A DNA stretch of 44,184 nt from Nitrospina sp. (GTDB taxonomy: Bacteria; Nitrospinota; Nitrospinia; Nitrospinales; VA-1). The notes beneath the pieces were generated by a model. The model was not told where the DNA came from and searched no databases. It was given only the letters and a program-made list of their open reading frames with translations. The translations under genes and the position numbers were made by a program. This document shows positions 1-8,576 of this stretch, in pieces. The stretch spans positions 1 to 44,184 of the forward strand of contig JABHTG010000114.1 of NCBI GenBank assembly GCA_018697205.1, given 5' to 3'. Numbering within the stretch: the stretch's first letter is position 1; every line of letters begins with the position of its first letter.

Positions 1-228
1 GTAAAAAATGCAGATAAGAAGAGGACTCTTATTATGTTATCAGGTGTATTTATTGTTCCTCTGTTTTTTTTGGATTTGACCGATGCGGATAAGATAGAGG
101 CAAATGCCCAACGAGCGCGTCATAACTATCTAATTGATGTGGCGAAAAAAAATAGCTGCCGCTTCAAAGTAACTAAGCTAAAAAAGTTTTACTTTGATGA
201 AAAAGGTTACAAAAGACGTGACCGTTAA
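1..228 (+). CDS. C-terminal part of an unrecognised small membrane protein (5' end outside the window)
   Basis: The frame is open from base 1 to the TAA ending at 228, so this is most likely the 3' end of a gene that begins before the window rather than a 64-residue protein starting at the ATG at 34; no Shine-Dalgarno sequence precedes that ATG. The visible part has one hydrophobic stretch (LSGVFIVPLFFL) followed by a charged helix with the pattern DADKIEANAQRARHN and a basic tail ending KRRDR. A hydrophobic segment followed by an acidic, Arg-rich helix and a Cys resembles the tail of small Gly-zipper-type envelope proteins, but I cannot identify the family. The function is unknown. Confidence 0.5.
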   Translation, partial: VKNADKKRTLIMLSGVFIVPLFFLDLTDADKIEANAQRARHNYLIDVAKKNSCRFKVTKLKKFYFDEKGYKRRDR

Positions 229-509
229 TCAAGCCAAGCTTAAGGTTCTCTAACCACGCGAGGGCTTTTAAAGAAAGCGGGCATATTTTTAGTTAGAGCC
301 ATCAAGAGGGAAATTAACTGTTGATATAAAAAACACCTTATGATAAATTCCTAGTAAAATATAAATGATAGACTTTCTAAATGTTGTTGATTAGGTGCGC
401 CAATGATCGTAATTACTATTTAATTGATAAATAGTATAAGATATATCTTTCATTTAGTAAAAAGAGGCATCTAGTTGACTAATATAGCCTAAATTGTCTT
501 ACTTTGGTA

Positions 510-539
510 TTGACAATGGTTTCACCCTTTTGCTATCAT
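510..539 (+). promoter_or_regulatory. Sigma70-type promoter for the outer-membrane barrel gene
   Basis: A perfect -35 TTGACA (510-515) and a good -10 TATCAT (534-539) are separated by 18 bases. Transcription would begin near 546, giving a leader of about 136 bases that includes the palindrome at 559-590. Confidence 0.6.
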
Positions 540-558
540 TTTAGGAAAAATTTGCTTG

Positions 559-590
559 AAATTATCTCTCACAGTGAGAGACAATAATTT
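559..590. repeat. Palindrome in the leader of the outer-membrane barrel gene
   Basis: TCTCTCAC (565-572), one base, then GTGAGAGA (574-581) form a perfect 8-bp inverted repeat. It is extended by AAATTA (559-564) and TAATTT (585-590) across a 3-base bulge. It lies just downstream of the predicted transcription start, a position suited to a repressor operator or an mRNA-stabilising 5' hairpin. No T-run follows, so it is not a terminator. Confidence 0.55.
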
Positions 591-681
591 TTAAGGAAAA
601 AGCGCACGACTAAGTTTTAAAAAAAGCAGGTTAAAGTAGAATTAGAAGTTATTTTGGTTAAACTCTGGAGGAGATGAGCTA

Positions 682-1473
682 ATGAAAAAGGTAAAATTAA
701 TAATTACAGTTGCCGCAATGTTGGGCTTGGTTTCAAGTTCTACAGTGTATGCAGATGGATTTGCGCCGGGAGAGGGCCTTTATATTGGTGCTTTCGTTGG
801 ACATAGTGCAGGTCATGTGAATGCTAAAGTAGTTGCCCCAGGTGGACATACCGGTTCTGTTGGAGGTATCACTAGTGATGACGGTGATATTACTGCAGAA
901 ATAACGAGTGGTGGTATTGGTTTAGAAGGAATAGAAGGTGGTGTGTATTTAGGTTATGGATACAAAATGGGCAAAATGTACATTGGTTTCGAGATGGATA
1001 TGGCAGGTGGCGGAGCGGAATTCGAAATTAAATCTGATCGGGATGTGAGATTTACGGTTTCCAGTAGTGATACAGTAGATACAACCTATGATAAAATAGA
1101 TGTTGAAACTAAGTGGACAGCCGGAGGCGGAGCTCGAATAGGATATTATGTAAGCGAATCAACCCTCGTATCCGTCAAGGGTGGTATAGCTGCAAGTAAA
1201 TTTGATGCGTCAGTTGGATCTAGCGATTCAGAGTCTTTTTATGGTGGTGGAGCACGAGTCGGTGCTGCTATTGAATCAGCCCTTGTTGATATTGATCCTA
1301 ATTTAAGCGTTCGCTTGGCATGGGACTATACAGACTATATGTCTGCTCCTGTTAATGGTATAGGCACTATATCAGAAGGAAGAGGCAAGGTTAACTCTGA
1401 AGTGAGTGGTGGAATGTATAATGCTCACCTTGGTTTCCAGTACAGCTTTGTTGATGTAAATAGTTTGTTCTAA
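682..1473 (+). CDS. Outer-membrane beta-barrel protein
   Basis: This is a 263-residue exported protein. Residues 1-24 form a classic signal peptide (MKKVK, a hydrophobic core, then VYA before DG). The mature part is Gly-rich with alternating hydrophobic/polar strands and repeated patterns such as GVYLGYGYKMGKMYIGFEMDMAGGG, GARIGYYVSESTLVSVKGGIAAS and YNAHLGFQYSF, and it ends in Phe, as expected for a substrate of the BAM assembly machine. The size suits an 8-strand barrel of the Omp25/opacity/OmpA-barrel type. Cargo or function cannot be read from the sequence. The ATG is preceded by GGAGGAG at a suitable distance. The gene stands alone, with its own promoter and a strong terminator, so it is probably an abundant, independently regulated surface protein. 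Confidence 0.8.
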   Translation: MKKVKLIITVAAMLGLVSSSTVYADGFAPGEGLYIGAFVGHSAGHVNAKVVAPGGHTGSVGGITSDDGDITAEITSGGIGLEGIEGGVYLGYGYKMGKMYIGFEMDMAGGGAEFEIKSDRDVRFTVSSSDTVDTTYDKIDVETKWTAGGGARIGYYVSESTLVSVKGGIAASKFDASVGSSDSESFYGGGARVGAAIESALVDIDPNLSVRLAWDYTDYMSAPVNGIGTISEGRGKVNSEVSGGMYNAHLGFQYSFVDVNSLF

Positions 1474-1514
1474 GAAATAAATTTTTATAGAGAAAAGCTC
1501 ATCTCTAGAAATTT

Positions 1515-1557
1515 AAAGGGCCTGTGATCCTGTTCGGATCGCAGGCCCTTTTTTTTT
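1515..1557 (+). terminator. Rho-independent terminator after the barrel gene
   Basis: A 13-bp stem, GGGCCTGTGATCC (1518-1530) with GGATCGCAGGCCC (1536-1548) and one G-T wobble, closes a 5-base loop. Outer A/T pairs and a run of nine T follow. This is the strongest intrinsic terminator in the window. Confidence 0.93.
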
Positions 1558-1805
1558 GGTTATTGGTTATATGTGTTTATTCTCACTCCTTTTTACTCCA
1601 CATACTACGGGTAGACTTGGCGATCCTCTAATATCTTCTAAAGACATTCTATACATTTGGGACAGGAATATTTTTTTTGAAAGGGCCTCTCGTCTACCTA
1701 GAAAAAATTTTTGAAGTATCCCCACTAACTAATTTAATTTAGAGATACAAACGTTTAAGGTTCTAAATTCAAGAATAAGCTTTTGAATTCTCAAAAAAAT
1801 ATATC

Positions 1806-1925
1806 TAAGTTCGGTTTCGACTTGGGCCTTCTAAAGGTTGCATTAGATCCATCAAGTTTATACCCCATCACTTATTATCTTAAGGCTTTTTTTGCAAGCT
1901 CTGGGGGAAATAGGTGAATCATCCA
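1806..1925 (-). pseudogene. Decayed copy of the 3' end of the OppA-like gene
   Basis: Read on the minus strand, this stretch aligns with the last 40-45 codons of the neighbouring lipoprotein gene (1938-3545) at a constant offset of about 140 bases. Over roughly 59 bases from 1806, aligned to 1946, about three quarters match by eye, including TTTCGA, CCTTCT and ATCCATCAAGTTTAT-like blocks. A second block keeps AAGGCT and GAATCATC. A conceptual translation gives GYKLDGSN where the gene has GFDMNSME. Stops and small indels break the frame, so it is not expressed as protein. It is either a partial tandem duplication or the last trace of a second paralogous gene. Confidence 0.7.
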
Positions 1926-1937
1926 TCCATAGAGAAA

Positions 1938-3545
1938 TTAATGTTTAGGTTCAGTTTCGATATGGACCTTCTTAAGATACATCAATTCCATCGAGTTCAT
2001 ATCAAATCCCTTAACATAAGGCTTGATCAACAAGTTTTGCGTGGCAACAAATAAAGGAATCATCGCAGCTTCAGTTTCAGTAAGTATCCGTTGTGCCTCA
2101 TCATATACGCGTTGCCTTTTGGCAGGGTCGACAAGGGTTGCTCCTAATGATACCAGTTTGTCATAACGAGGATTATTCCACCGCAAGCGATTGTTTCCAC
2201 TGGTGGAGATGAACAGATTCATAAAGTTATCAGGATCAGGGAAATCCGCACCCCACCCCAAGCGAAAAATCTGCGGCGGATCAAACTGAAGCCTGTTTAA
2301 AAAAACTTTCCACTCTAGGCTTTCCAGCTGGATATTGATCTTGAGATGTTCTTTCCACTGGGCTTGTAAAAACTCTCCGATCAGACGGTTAGTGTCATTC
2401 GTGTTGTACATCGCGACCGTTTCAGGGAAGTTTTCTCCGTTGGAATAACCGGCCTCTGCGAGTAATTTTCGGGCAACGATCGGATCAAACTTTGCACCAA
2501 TATTCGGATTGTATCCGAACATTCCTTTAGGGATCCAGGACGAGCTTGGGATTTCTTCTCCCTTGAGTAATAAAGGAAGCCGGGACCGGTCAATAGAATG
2601 AGCGAATGCTCTTCGTACCAGCGGGTTATCGAATGGATATTTAAGAACATTAATTCCATAGTAATAGCCACGAAGTTGAGGAAGGTTTTTATATTCTTTG
2701 TGACCTTTGAAGTGAGGTATAGCAACGGGGGGAAGTTCTACCATCTCAAGTTCTCCAGTTTCATAAAGAGTGAGGGCGGTGGTTTTTTCTTTGACGACAT
2801 ATGCAATAATTGTATTAAGAGCAGGTCTGCCTTCATAGAAGGTTTCGTTTGCGGTGAGTGTAAGCTTGTATTCATGTTTCCAATGGCTCAATTTAAAGGG
2901 GCCATTTGTTACTATATTTGCAGGATCTGTCCAATGGTCTCCGAACTTTTCTACGATGTCTTTTCGTTGAGGGAAGGTCACCATGAATGTGGTAATGCTG
3001 GGAAAATAAACGGCCGGCTTTTTTAAATGCACTTCTAGAATACGAGCAGATTTTGCGTACACACCGATCTTGGATGCGTCAGATATCTTTCCCGAGTTGT
3101 ACTCATAGGCATTTACAATATCAAACAAAAAATAGGCGTACTGTGCAGCGGTGGCAGGGTTAAGCAATCGTTTCCAAGAGTATTCAAAATCGTGCGCTGT
3201 GACTGGTATCCCATCAGTCCAGAAAACATTGTCGCGTAAGTAGTAAGTGATAGTTTTTCCGCTATTGGAAATTTCCCAACGTTCAGCGATCGCTGAGACA
3301 GGATTCATATTAGAATCGTACTGGGTGAGACCTTCCATGATATTAGTCAAAATACCAAAGGACACGCTGTCTGTAGCCAGAGACCAATCGAGGGTTGGGG
3401 GTTCGTTGCTAATAGGCATGCGAAAAACATGACCGTTGTCTGGCTTTTGGCTAGAACAAGCTAGAACTAGACTTAATAATACTCCAGCTAGAAGGAGTCC
3501 ATGCAGTCGGACAAACTTTGAGAGGTTTTTAAACAAGTTCACCAT
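1938..3545 (-). CDS. Peptide/nickel-type ABC transporter substrate-binding lipoprotein (OppA-like, SBP_bac_5)
   Basis: This 535-residue periplasmic solute-binding protein belongs to the extracellular solute-binding family 5, which usually captures oligopeptides, dipeptides or nickel for an ABC importer. An N-terminal hydrophobic segment ends in LVLAC (Cys about residue 30), a lipobox, so the protein should be lipid-anchored. Family signatures are EPPTLDWSLATDS near the mature N-terminus, YYLRDNVFWTDGIPVTAHDFEYSWKR, a TNGPFKL-type block, LVRRAFAHSIDR and LARKLLAEAGY-like sequences, and GWGADFPDPDNFMNLF near the C-terminus. The length is normal. No permease or ATPase genes lie nearby, so this is an orphan binding protein; the partner importer must be encoded elsewhere, or the protein may serve as a chemosensor or cell-wall peptide scavenger. 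A degenerate copy of its 3' end lies directly downstream. Confidence 0.9.
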   Translation of the reverse strand: MVNLFKNLSKFVRLHGLLLAGVLLSLVLACSSQKPDNGHVFRMPISNEPPTLDWSLATDSVSFGILTNIMEGLTQYDSNMNPVSAIAERWEISNSGKTITYYLRDNVFWTDGIPVTAHDFEYSWKRLLNPATAAQYAYFLFDIVNAYEYNSGKISDASKIGVYAKSARILEVHLKKPAVYFPSITTFMVTFPQRKDIVEKFGDHWTDPANIVTNGPFKLSHWKHEYKLTLTANETFYEGRPALNTIIAYVVKEKTTALTLYETGELEMVELPPVAIPHFKGHKEYKNLPQLRGYYYGINVLKYPFDNPLVRRAFAHSIDRSRLPLLLKGEEIPSSSWIPKGMFGYNPNIGAKFDPIVARKLLAEAGYSNGENFPETVAMYNTNDTNRLIGEFLQAQWKEHLKINIQLESLEWKVFLNRLQFDPPQIFRLGWGADFPDPDNFMNLFISTSGNNRLRWNNPRYDKLVSLGATLVDPAKRQRVYDEAQRILTETEAAMIPLFVATQNLLIKPYVKGFDMNSMELMYLKKVHIETEPKH

Positions 3546-3671
3546 AGAAATGAAAGATTAACATATTCTTAAGAGGGGTATTATTTCTAACGGTCTTAAA
3601 GTACTCGAATTATCTCTTTACTTTTTAAGGCACATCGCTAAAATAATCAGTTTAATCCTTTAGTTAAAAAA

Positions 3672-4334
3672 ATGGCAGACGACCTTTCATTCATACGTAA
3701 ATGGATCAAACGAGGCCTCAGTAAGGACGGGAAAACGCTTGATTTTTCCAATAAAGGCATCAACAACGATATTGCAATAGATTTGGCAGAAAATGTTTCA
3801 TTGCCAGATATTGAAATTCTCTATCTCCATACCAATAAGATCAAGGATTTGGGCCTCGAGGAGTTGGCCGAGGCGGAAATATTTGCTCCGCTAAGAGAGT
3901 TGTGGTTATACGAAAATATTATCAGAGATGAGGGGGCTGTGGCTTTAGCTGAGTCAGAGCGGGTGGTCAAACTTCGCTACCTAAGCTTGTACACCAACAA
4001 GATATCAGACGATGGAGCTGTTGCCTTAGCGGAGTCTGACACACTAAACAACTTGGAGACACTGGACCTTTCTTTCAATCGAATTGGGGACCGTGGGGCA
4101 TGCGCACTCGCAAACACCGGGAAGCTGAAAAAACTAAAAATACTGCATCTCGATGCCAATCGTATTGGCTTTGAAGGAATGAATGCCTTAGCAACAGCAA
4201 AGGGCCTTCCTGCCTTAAATGAACTTAACATGAAGTACAATCTAATGGACCCGCAAGGATTAGAGTTACTGCATGAATCGACCAAGCTCAATACGGAAAG
4301 AGTACTAAAATATGATGGCCCCCCTGAAGACTGA
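3672..4334 (+). CDS. Leucine-rich-repeat protein, ribonuclease-inhibitor type (LRR 1)
   Basis: This 220-residue protein is made of about six tandem repeats close to the pattern L-x-L-x-x-N-x-I-x-D-x-G-A-x-A-L-A-x-S-x-x-L-x-x-L. This is the RI-like class of LRR, which folds into a curved solenoid used for protein binding. There is no signal peptide or membrane segment, so a cytoplasmic location is expected. The N-terminal cap carries GLSKDGKTLDFSN, which recurs in the minus-strand LRR protein at 11744-12292. Only 6 bases separate it from the next LRR gene, so the two are probably co-transcribed. No ribosome-binding site is obvious. The binding partner is unknown; bacterial RI-type LRRs occur both as eukaryote-directed effectors and as housekeeping proteins. 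Confidence 0.85.
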   Translation: MADDLSFIRKWIKRGLSKDGKTLDFSNKGINNDIAIDLAENVSLPDIEILYLHTNKIKDLGLEELAEAEIFAPLRELWLYENIIRDEGAVALAESERVVKLRYLSLYTNKISDDGAVALAESDTLNNLETLDLSFNRIGDRGACALANTGKLKKLKILHLDANRIGFEGMNALATAKGLPALNELNMKYNLMDPQGLELLHESTKLNTERVLKYDGPPED

Positions 4335-4340
4335 TCCTAA

Positions 4341-5819
4341 ATGAATACGAATAAAAGCGATTTACATGTTGTTGAGTTACTGGCAAGAAGTACCACAACA
4401 GGGAACTCATGCCTTGATTTTAGTTACGAGCGGTTGGGGGATACCGGGGTCCTTTTCCTTGCGCGGATGAAAGATTTGTCTCATGTGACACAGCTGAATT
4501 TGAGCTGGAACGAACTTACAAGTAAGGGAGTTGAGGCTTTAGCCAAATGCAAATCACTGAGTAGTCTAACTACTTTAATTCTTGATTCCAATGATATTGG
4601 GGATGAAGGTGCGCTGGCCATTGCCAGTTCTAAAAACTTTGGGAACTTAAAGGTTTTGACTTTGACCAAAAATCGGGTCGGAGACGAAGGTGCGCTGGCT
4701 TTGATTAAGTCCTCTTGTTTGACTCAGTTATCAACACTTGACTTGGAGCTAAATCAGGTTGGGAGAGATGAGTTGGCTAAATTTCCTGATGGTACGGCGG
4801 TTTCTTCATTGTCTCACCTCAACCTTAGGCGAAATGAAATCGGAGATGATACAGTTTTAAACTGGTTGCAGACAGGGGCATTTGTTCCAACAAAACGTCT
4901 TAACTTGGGATGGAATAAAATTAAGAATAAAGGTGCAGAAGCACTTGCAAAATCTCCAATGCTTTCAGGCCTAGAGCAATTGATTCTTGATTCTAACTCC
5001 ATTGGGAATGAGGGAGCGGGTGCAATTGCACAATCAAAATACCTAGAATCTTTGATGGTTCTCGAATTGCACGACAATAATTACAATCAGTCTACCGCAA
5101 AAGTACTAATGGATTTACGTGTTCGGATTCTTATAAAAAGCCATCTAAAAGGGTCTGAGTTAAATTTAAATGGAAAGCAGTTGAAAAATCAGGGGCTTAA
5201 GGCCCTCGCACAATCAGACTTATTATCCAAAGTAGAGACTTTGTCTTTGAGAAATAATCACTTTGACTATGCCGGACTCGAAGCCCTAGCTCAAAGCAAA
5301 CACCTATCTTCTTTAAAGTCCTTAAATTTAATGGATAATGCGATTGTAAATAAAGGTGCGATCATCCTTGCCGAGTCAGAGGTTTTTTCAGGTTTAAAAA
5401 ATCTTAATATTGAAAATTGCAGCGTTATGCCGGCAGGTATTTTAGCCCTGGCACAATCCTCCAGCTTAAAGAATCTAGAAAAAATTATTCTTAATAAAAA
5501 TGATATAAAAGATAAAGGAATGCAATATCTTGCCGCCTCAAAAAACTTTACTAAGTTAAAGAGTCTTAAGGCAGGAGATGTTTCCATTAGTGATTTAGCA
5601 GTAAGAATGTTGGTTTTATCTCAGAACTTGAAAAACTTGGAGGAACTACATCTAAATGGTAACAGCATAACACGGGATGGCCTCACTATTTTTTACGAGA
5701 CACCAAACTTATGCGCTCTCAAGAAAATAGATCTCAGAAGAAATAAATTTCTCTACGAAGACTGTATTTTCCTTTCGGATTCTCCTCGTTTTAAGAACCT
5801 AGAAGTCGTTAGATTCTGA
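4341..5819 (+). CDS. Large leucine-rich-repeat protein, ribonuclease-inhibitor type (LRR 2)
   Basis: This 492-residue protein consists almost entirely of RI-type leucine-rich repeats (units such as LDSNDIGDEGALAIASSKNFGNL and LDSNSIGNEGAGAIAQSKYLESL). A short irregular link in the middle (around MDLRVRILIKSHLKGSELNLNG) splits the array into two blocks. There is no signal peptide, membrane segment or catalytic domain. It follows LRR 1 after 6 bases and precedes protoporphyrinogen oxidase by 36 bases, so the three may share a transcript. The tandem arrangement and similar repeats suggest that LRR 1 and LRR 2 arose by duplication. The role is unknown; protein-protein interaction is the usual job of the fold. 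Confidence 0.85.
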   Translation: MNTNKSDLHVVELLARSTTTGNSCLDFSYERLGDTGVLFLARMKDLSHVTQLNLSWNELTSKGVEALAKCKSLSSLTTLILDSNDIGDEGALAIASSKNFGNLKVLTLTKNRVGDEGALALIKSSCLTQLSTLDLELNQVGRDELAKFPDGTAVSSLSHLNLRRNEIGDDTVLNWLQTGAFVPTKRLNLGWNKIKNKGAEALAKSPMLSGLEQLILDSNSIGNEGAGAIAQSKYLESLMVLELHDNNYNQSTAKVLMDLRVRILIKSHLKGSELNLNGKQLKNQGLKALAQSDLLSKVETLSLRNNHFDYAGLEALAQSKHLSSLKSLNLMDNAIVNKGAIILAESEVFSGLKNLNIENCSVMPAGILALAQSSSLKNLEKIILNKNDIKDKGMQYLAASKNFTKLKSLKAGDVSISDLAVRMLVLSQNLKNLEELHLNGNSITRDGLTIFYETPNLCALKKIDLRRNKFLYEDCIFLSDSPRFKNLEVVRF

Positions 5820-5855
5820 TTTTGATTATTCCATGAAATTATCAATAAAGATCCT

Positions 5856-7286
5856 ATGAAAAAAATAATCATCATAGGTGGTGGTATAGCTGGTTTGTCT
5901 GCGGCTTATCATATTCATGAAGAAATTTCTAAGAATAAGACCTTAGATTGTACCCTTCTCGAATCATCTGAAAAATTTGGTGGAAAAATTTCTACGCTGA
6001 GGTTTGATGGCTTTATTGTCGAGCGCGGTCCTGATTCTTTTATCTCACAAAAACCCGAAGCTATTAATTTATGTAAAAAACTCGGCCTGGAGGGTCGTCT
6101 TATTAGTACCAGCCCGGATCATCCAAGTACTTATGTCTGTCTCAAAAATAAACTAGTAACCATGCCTGATGGTTTGAGTCTTATGATTCCTACCAAGTTT
6201 ATTCCGTTTATTTTAAGCCCTTTGTTTAGCTGGATGGGGAAAATCCGAATGGGAATGGATTTGTTTATCCCAAAAAGTAAAGGCAAAGGTGATGAAAGTC
6301 TCGCATCATTTGTGAGAAGGCGAATGGGTAAAGAGGCACTTGAGAAAATGGCGGAACCTATGTTGGCAGGGATTTACGCTTCAGATCCAGAACTTATGAG
6401 TATCAAAAGTACTTTTCCAGTGTTTGTTCAAACCGAGCAAAAATATGGTTCCCTTATTCTTGGAATGATAGCGCGAAAACGGGAACAAATTCTCCATCGG
6501 GATAAAATTCCAAAGGATAAACAACCATTTTCTCTTTTCATGACGCTTAAAAATGGATTGGATGAAATGATAGTGGCGTTGGTTGAAAAAGCAACTAATA
6601 TTGCCTTTCGTGCGGGTACGAAGGTAACGAATCTTTCTTTTGCCGAAAAAAAATGGAAATTGACTCTGGATGACGGGAGTTTTATTAATGCAGACGCTAT
6701 CATATTAGCTACTCCCACAAAAATCTCATCGCGTCTTTTAGAGCAGACTTCTCCCAAGGTAGCTGGTTTGCTCAATGAAATTTCATATGTTTCCACGGCG
6801 ACGGTTTCCATTGCATATAAAAAAGCAGGATTTCCACATTCTCTTGATGGATTTGGGTTTGTAGTGCCTAAGACAGAAGGAAAGCGCATTTTGGCATGTA
6901 CATGGACTTCTTCGAAATTTCCGGGAAGAGTGCCAAAAGAATGTGTCATGCTAAGATGCTTTGTGGGTGGTGCCACGCGGGAAGAGTTGGCTGAATTAGA
7001 TGAAGAGGCAATAGGTATTATGGTCCGCGAAGAGCTTCTTGATATCATGGGCATTGACTGCGAGCCAGTGTTTCTGAAAGTATTTAGGTATAAAAAAGCA
7101 AATGTGCAATATCGAGTAGGACACGCTGCGCTGATCGAATCTGTTCGTAAAGAGCTTCAATCTTTCCCAGGGCTTATGGTTACGGGTAGTGCTTATACGG
7201 GGGTAGGTATTCCCGACTGTATTCGTGATGGGGCTCACGCCGCAAAAGAGGCAATAGAATTTTTAGCGAACAAAACTAATAGCTAA
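5856..7286 (+). CDS. hemY: Protoporphyrinogen oxidase, FAD-dependent HemY type
   Basis: This 476-residue flavoprotein is predicted to convert protoporphyrinogen IX to protoporphyrin IX in haem biosynthesis, at the cytoplasmic face of the membrane. The N-terminus has the dinucleotide-binding motif IIGGGIAGLSAAYHI followed by the acidic end of the second strand (LLESSEKFGGKI). ERGPDSFISQKPEA is characteristic of the PPOX branch of the flavin amine oxidase superfamily, as are the block AEPMLAGIYASDPELMSI and the C-terminal VTGSAYTGVGIPDCIRDG, which closes the FAD site. The length matches the family (about 450-480). No other haem genes are adjacent; it sits between LRR 2 and a FIST-domain gene. 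Demand for haem fits the cytochromes encoded nearby. Confidence 0.9.
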   Translation: MKKIIIIGGGIAGLSAAYHIHEEISKNKTLDCTLLESSEKFGGKISTLRFDGFIVERGPDSFISQKPEAINLCKKLGLEGRLISTSPDHPSTYVCLKNKLVTMPDGLSLMIPTKFIPFILSPLFSWMGKIRMGMDLFIPKSKGKGDESLASFVRRRMGKEALEKMAEPMLAGIYASDPELMSIKSTFPVFVQTEQKYGSLILGMIARKREQILHRDKIPKDKQPFSLFMTLKNGLDEMIVALVEKATNIAFRAGTKVTNLSFAEKKWKLTLDDGSFINADAIILATPTKISSRLLEQTSPKVAGLLNEISYVSTATVSIAYKKAGFPHSLDGFGFVVPKTEGKRILACTWTSSKFPGRVPKECVMLRCFVGGATREELAELDEEAIGIMVREELLDIMGIDCEPVFLKVFRYKKANVQYRVGHAALIESVRKELQSFPGLMVTGSAYTGVGIPDCIRDGAHAAKEAIEFLANKTNS

Positions 7287-7348
7287 GTTTAGCATCCAAT
7301 AAATCGACAATTAAAAATTGCATTCTTAAAATTCACTTAGGAGAGTAT

Positions 7349-8533
7349 ATGAAATGGGCATCGCATGTATCCATTAAAAATAATATTGAAGAATGTATTG
7401 ATGAATCCATAAAAGCTGTCCGTAATAAAATGGGAGATGATGAGGTTCACCTTACGGTTGTTTTTGTGTCGCCACAGTTCAAGGATAAGTATGAGGAAAT
7501 TCCAAAATTAATTCGTGAACGAATGGCCCCAGGATTTTTTTTAGGTTGCTCTGGTGGTGGGATTGTTGGAGGTGGTAGGGAGGTCGAAAATCAGCCCGCG
7601 TTTAGCATAACGTGTGCAAACTTACCATATGTTGAAATTAAGAGTATTTATTCTGACACTATGAGCTTGCCAGATCAGGATACGGCACCTGATGTTTGGC
7701 GAGAATGGTTAGGGGTCAAAGTAGAAAAAAAACCAAGCTTTATTTTTCTGGCGGATCCTTTTTCGTTTCGTGGTGAGGAGTTTCTTTCGGGAGTTGATTT
7801 TGCCTATCCCAATAGCAGTAAGGTCGGAGGGTTGGCCAGCGGAGCTCAAATGCAGGGGGAAAACGCGCTTTATCTTGATGATAAAGTTTACCGTAGCGGA
7901 TTGATTGGTGTTGCTCTGAGCGGAAATATTGGTATGGATACCATTGTTGCCCAAGGATGCCGTCCGATCGGGATACCAGTTAAAATTTCTAAGTGCAGTG
8001 GAACCCTCCTTTCCGAAATGAATGGACAGGCCCCCCTCGAGCTATTAGAAAGTATAAATGAAGGGTTAGATGAGAACGATAAGAGGTTGGTACAGACGTC
8101 GTTATTTTTAGGGATAGAAATGGACCCGCTTAAAGATGATCCCCAACAGGGAGATTTCCTGATACGTAATATTATGGGAGCTGATCGCGCATCCGGAGGT
8201 ATACAGATAGGAGCTATGTTACGTGAAGGGCAACTAGTTCAATTTCACCTGCGGGACAAGGATATGTCTGCAGAAGATTTAAAGCTAGTACTAAATCGTT
8301 ATAAAACCAGCGAGAATTCTAAGAAAGCCTCAGGAGCTTTGCTATTCTCTTGTATGGGGCGTGGTCAATATCTTTATGGGAAACCCAATCATGATTCTGA
8401 TATGTTTCGTGATCAAATCGGGGATATTGCACTTGGTGGATTTTTTTGTAATGGTGAAATTGGGCCAGTGGGCAAAACGACCTTTCTTCACGGTTACACC
8501 AGCTCTTTTGGTATTTTTCATCCTACTCACTAG
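7349..8533 (+). CDS. FIST domain protein (FIST N + FIST C)
   Basis: This 394-residue soluble protein starts at an ATG preceded by TTAGGAGAG. Its N-terminal half (LTVVFVSPQFKD, FFLGCSGGGIVGGGREVENQPAFSI) and C-terminal half (FLIRNIMGADRASGGIQIGAMLREGQLVQFHLRD, then ALLFSCMGRGQYLYG) match the two-part FIST module. FIST domains are proposed small-ligand (amino acid) sensors, usually attached to signalling domains. Here no kinase, GGDEF or methyl-accepting module is present, so it is a stand-alone form, which is also common. The downstream RNase Z-like hydrolase begins 43 bases later and is probably co-transcribed. Function cannot be set more precisely. Confidence 0.85.
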   Translation: MKWASHVSIKNNIEECIDESIKAVRNKMGDDEVHLTVVFVSPQFKDKYEEIPKLIRERMAPGFFLGCSGGGIVGGGREVENQPAFSITCANLPYVEIKSIYSDTMSLPDQDTAPDVWREWLGVKVEKKPSFIFLADPFSFRGEEFLSGVDFAYPNSSKVGGLASGAQMQGENALYLDDKVYRSGLIGVALSGNIGMDTIVAQGCRPIGIPVKISKCSGTLLSEMNGQAPLELLESINEGLDENDKRLVQTSLFLGIEMDPLKDDPQQGDFLIRNIMGADRASGGIQIGAMLREGQLVQFHLRDKDMSAEDLKLVLNRYKTSENSKKASGALLFSCMGRGQYLYGKPNHDSDMFRDQIGDIALGGFFCNGEIGPVGKTTFLHGYTSSFGIFHPTH

Positions 8534-8576
8534 ATGGATATCGAAGAAATTATTTTTTTACATTAGGTGCTTAGTT

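Larger units (their letters stand above)
229..681. other. Intergenic region with promoter and palindrome
   Basis: This is 453 AT-rich bases. No convincing ORF or RNA gene is seen in its first 270 bases. The right part holds a sigma70-like promoter (510-539) and a palindrome (559-590), both listed separately, which most likely serve the outer-membrane protein gene at 682. Confidence 0.5.

Noticed and set aside
2381-3026. Open frames of 114 and 142 codons on both strands inside the OppA-like gene
   Set aside because: They lie wholly within a well-supported gene in other frames, lack ribosome-binding sites and have poor protein character.
6428-7054. 208-codon open frame opposite the protoporphyrinogen oxidase gene
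   Set aside because: It is an antisense shadow of a conserved enzyme; its Ser/Arg/Pro-rich composition is typical of complementary-strand translation.
8361-8576. Upstream extension of the RNase Z-like protein by 72 residues
   Set aside because: The extension overlaps the FIST gene in another frame and looks non-coding; the ATG at 8577 has a ribosome-binding site and begins the conserved fold.
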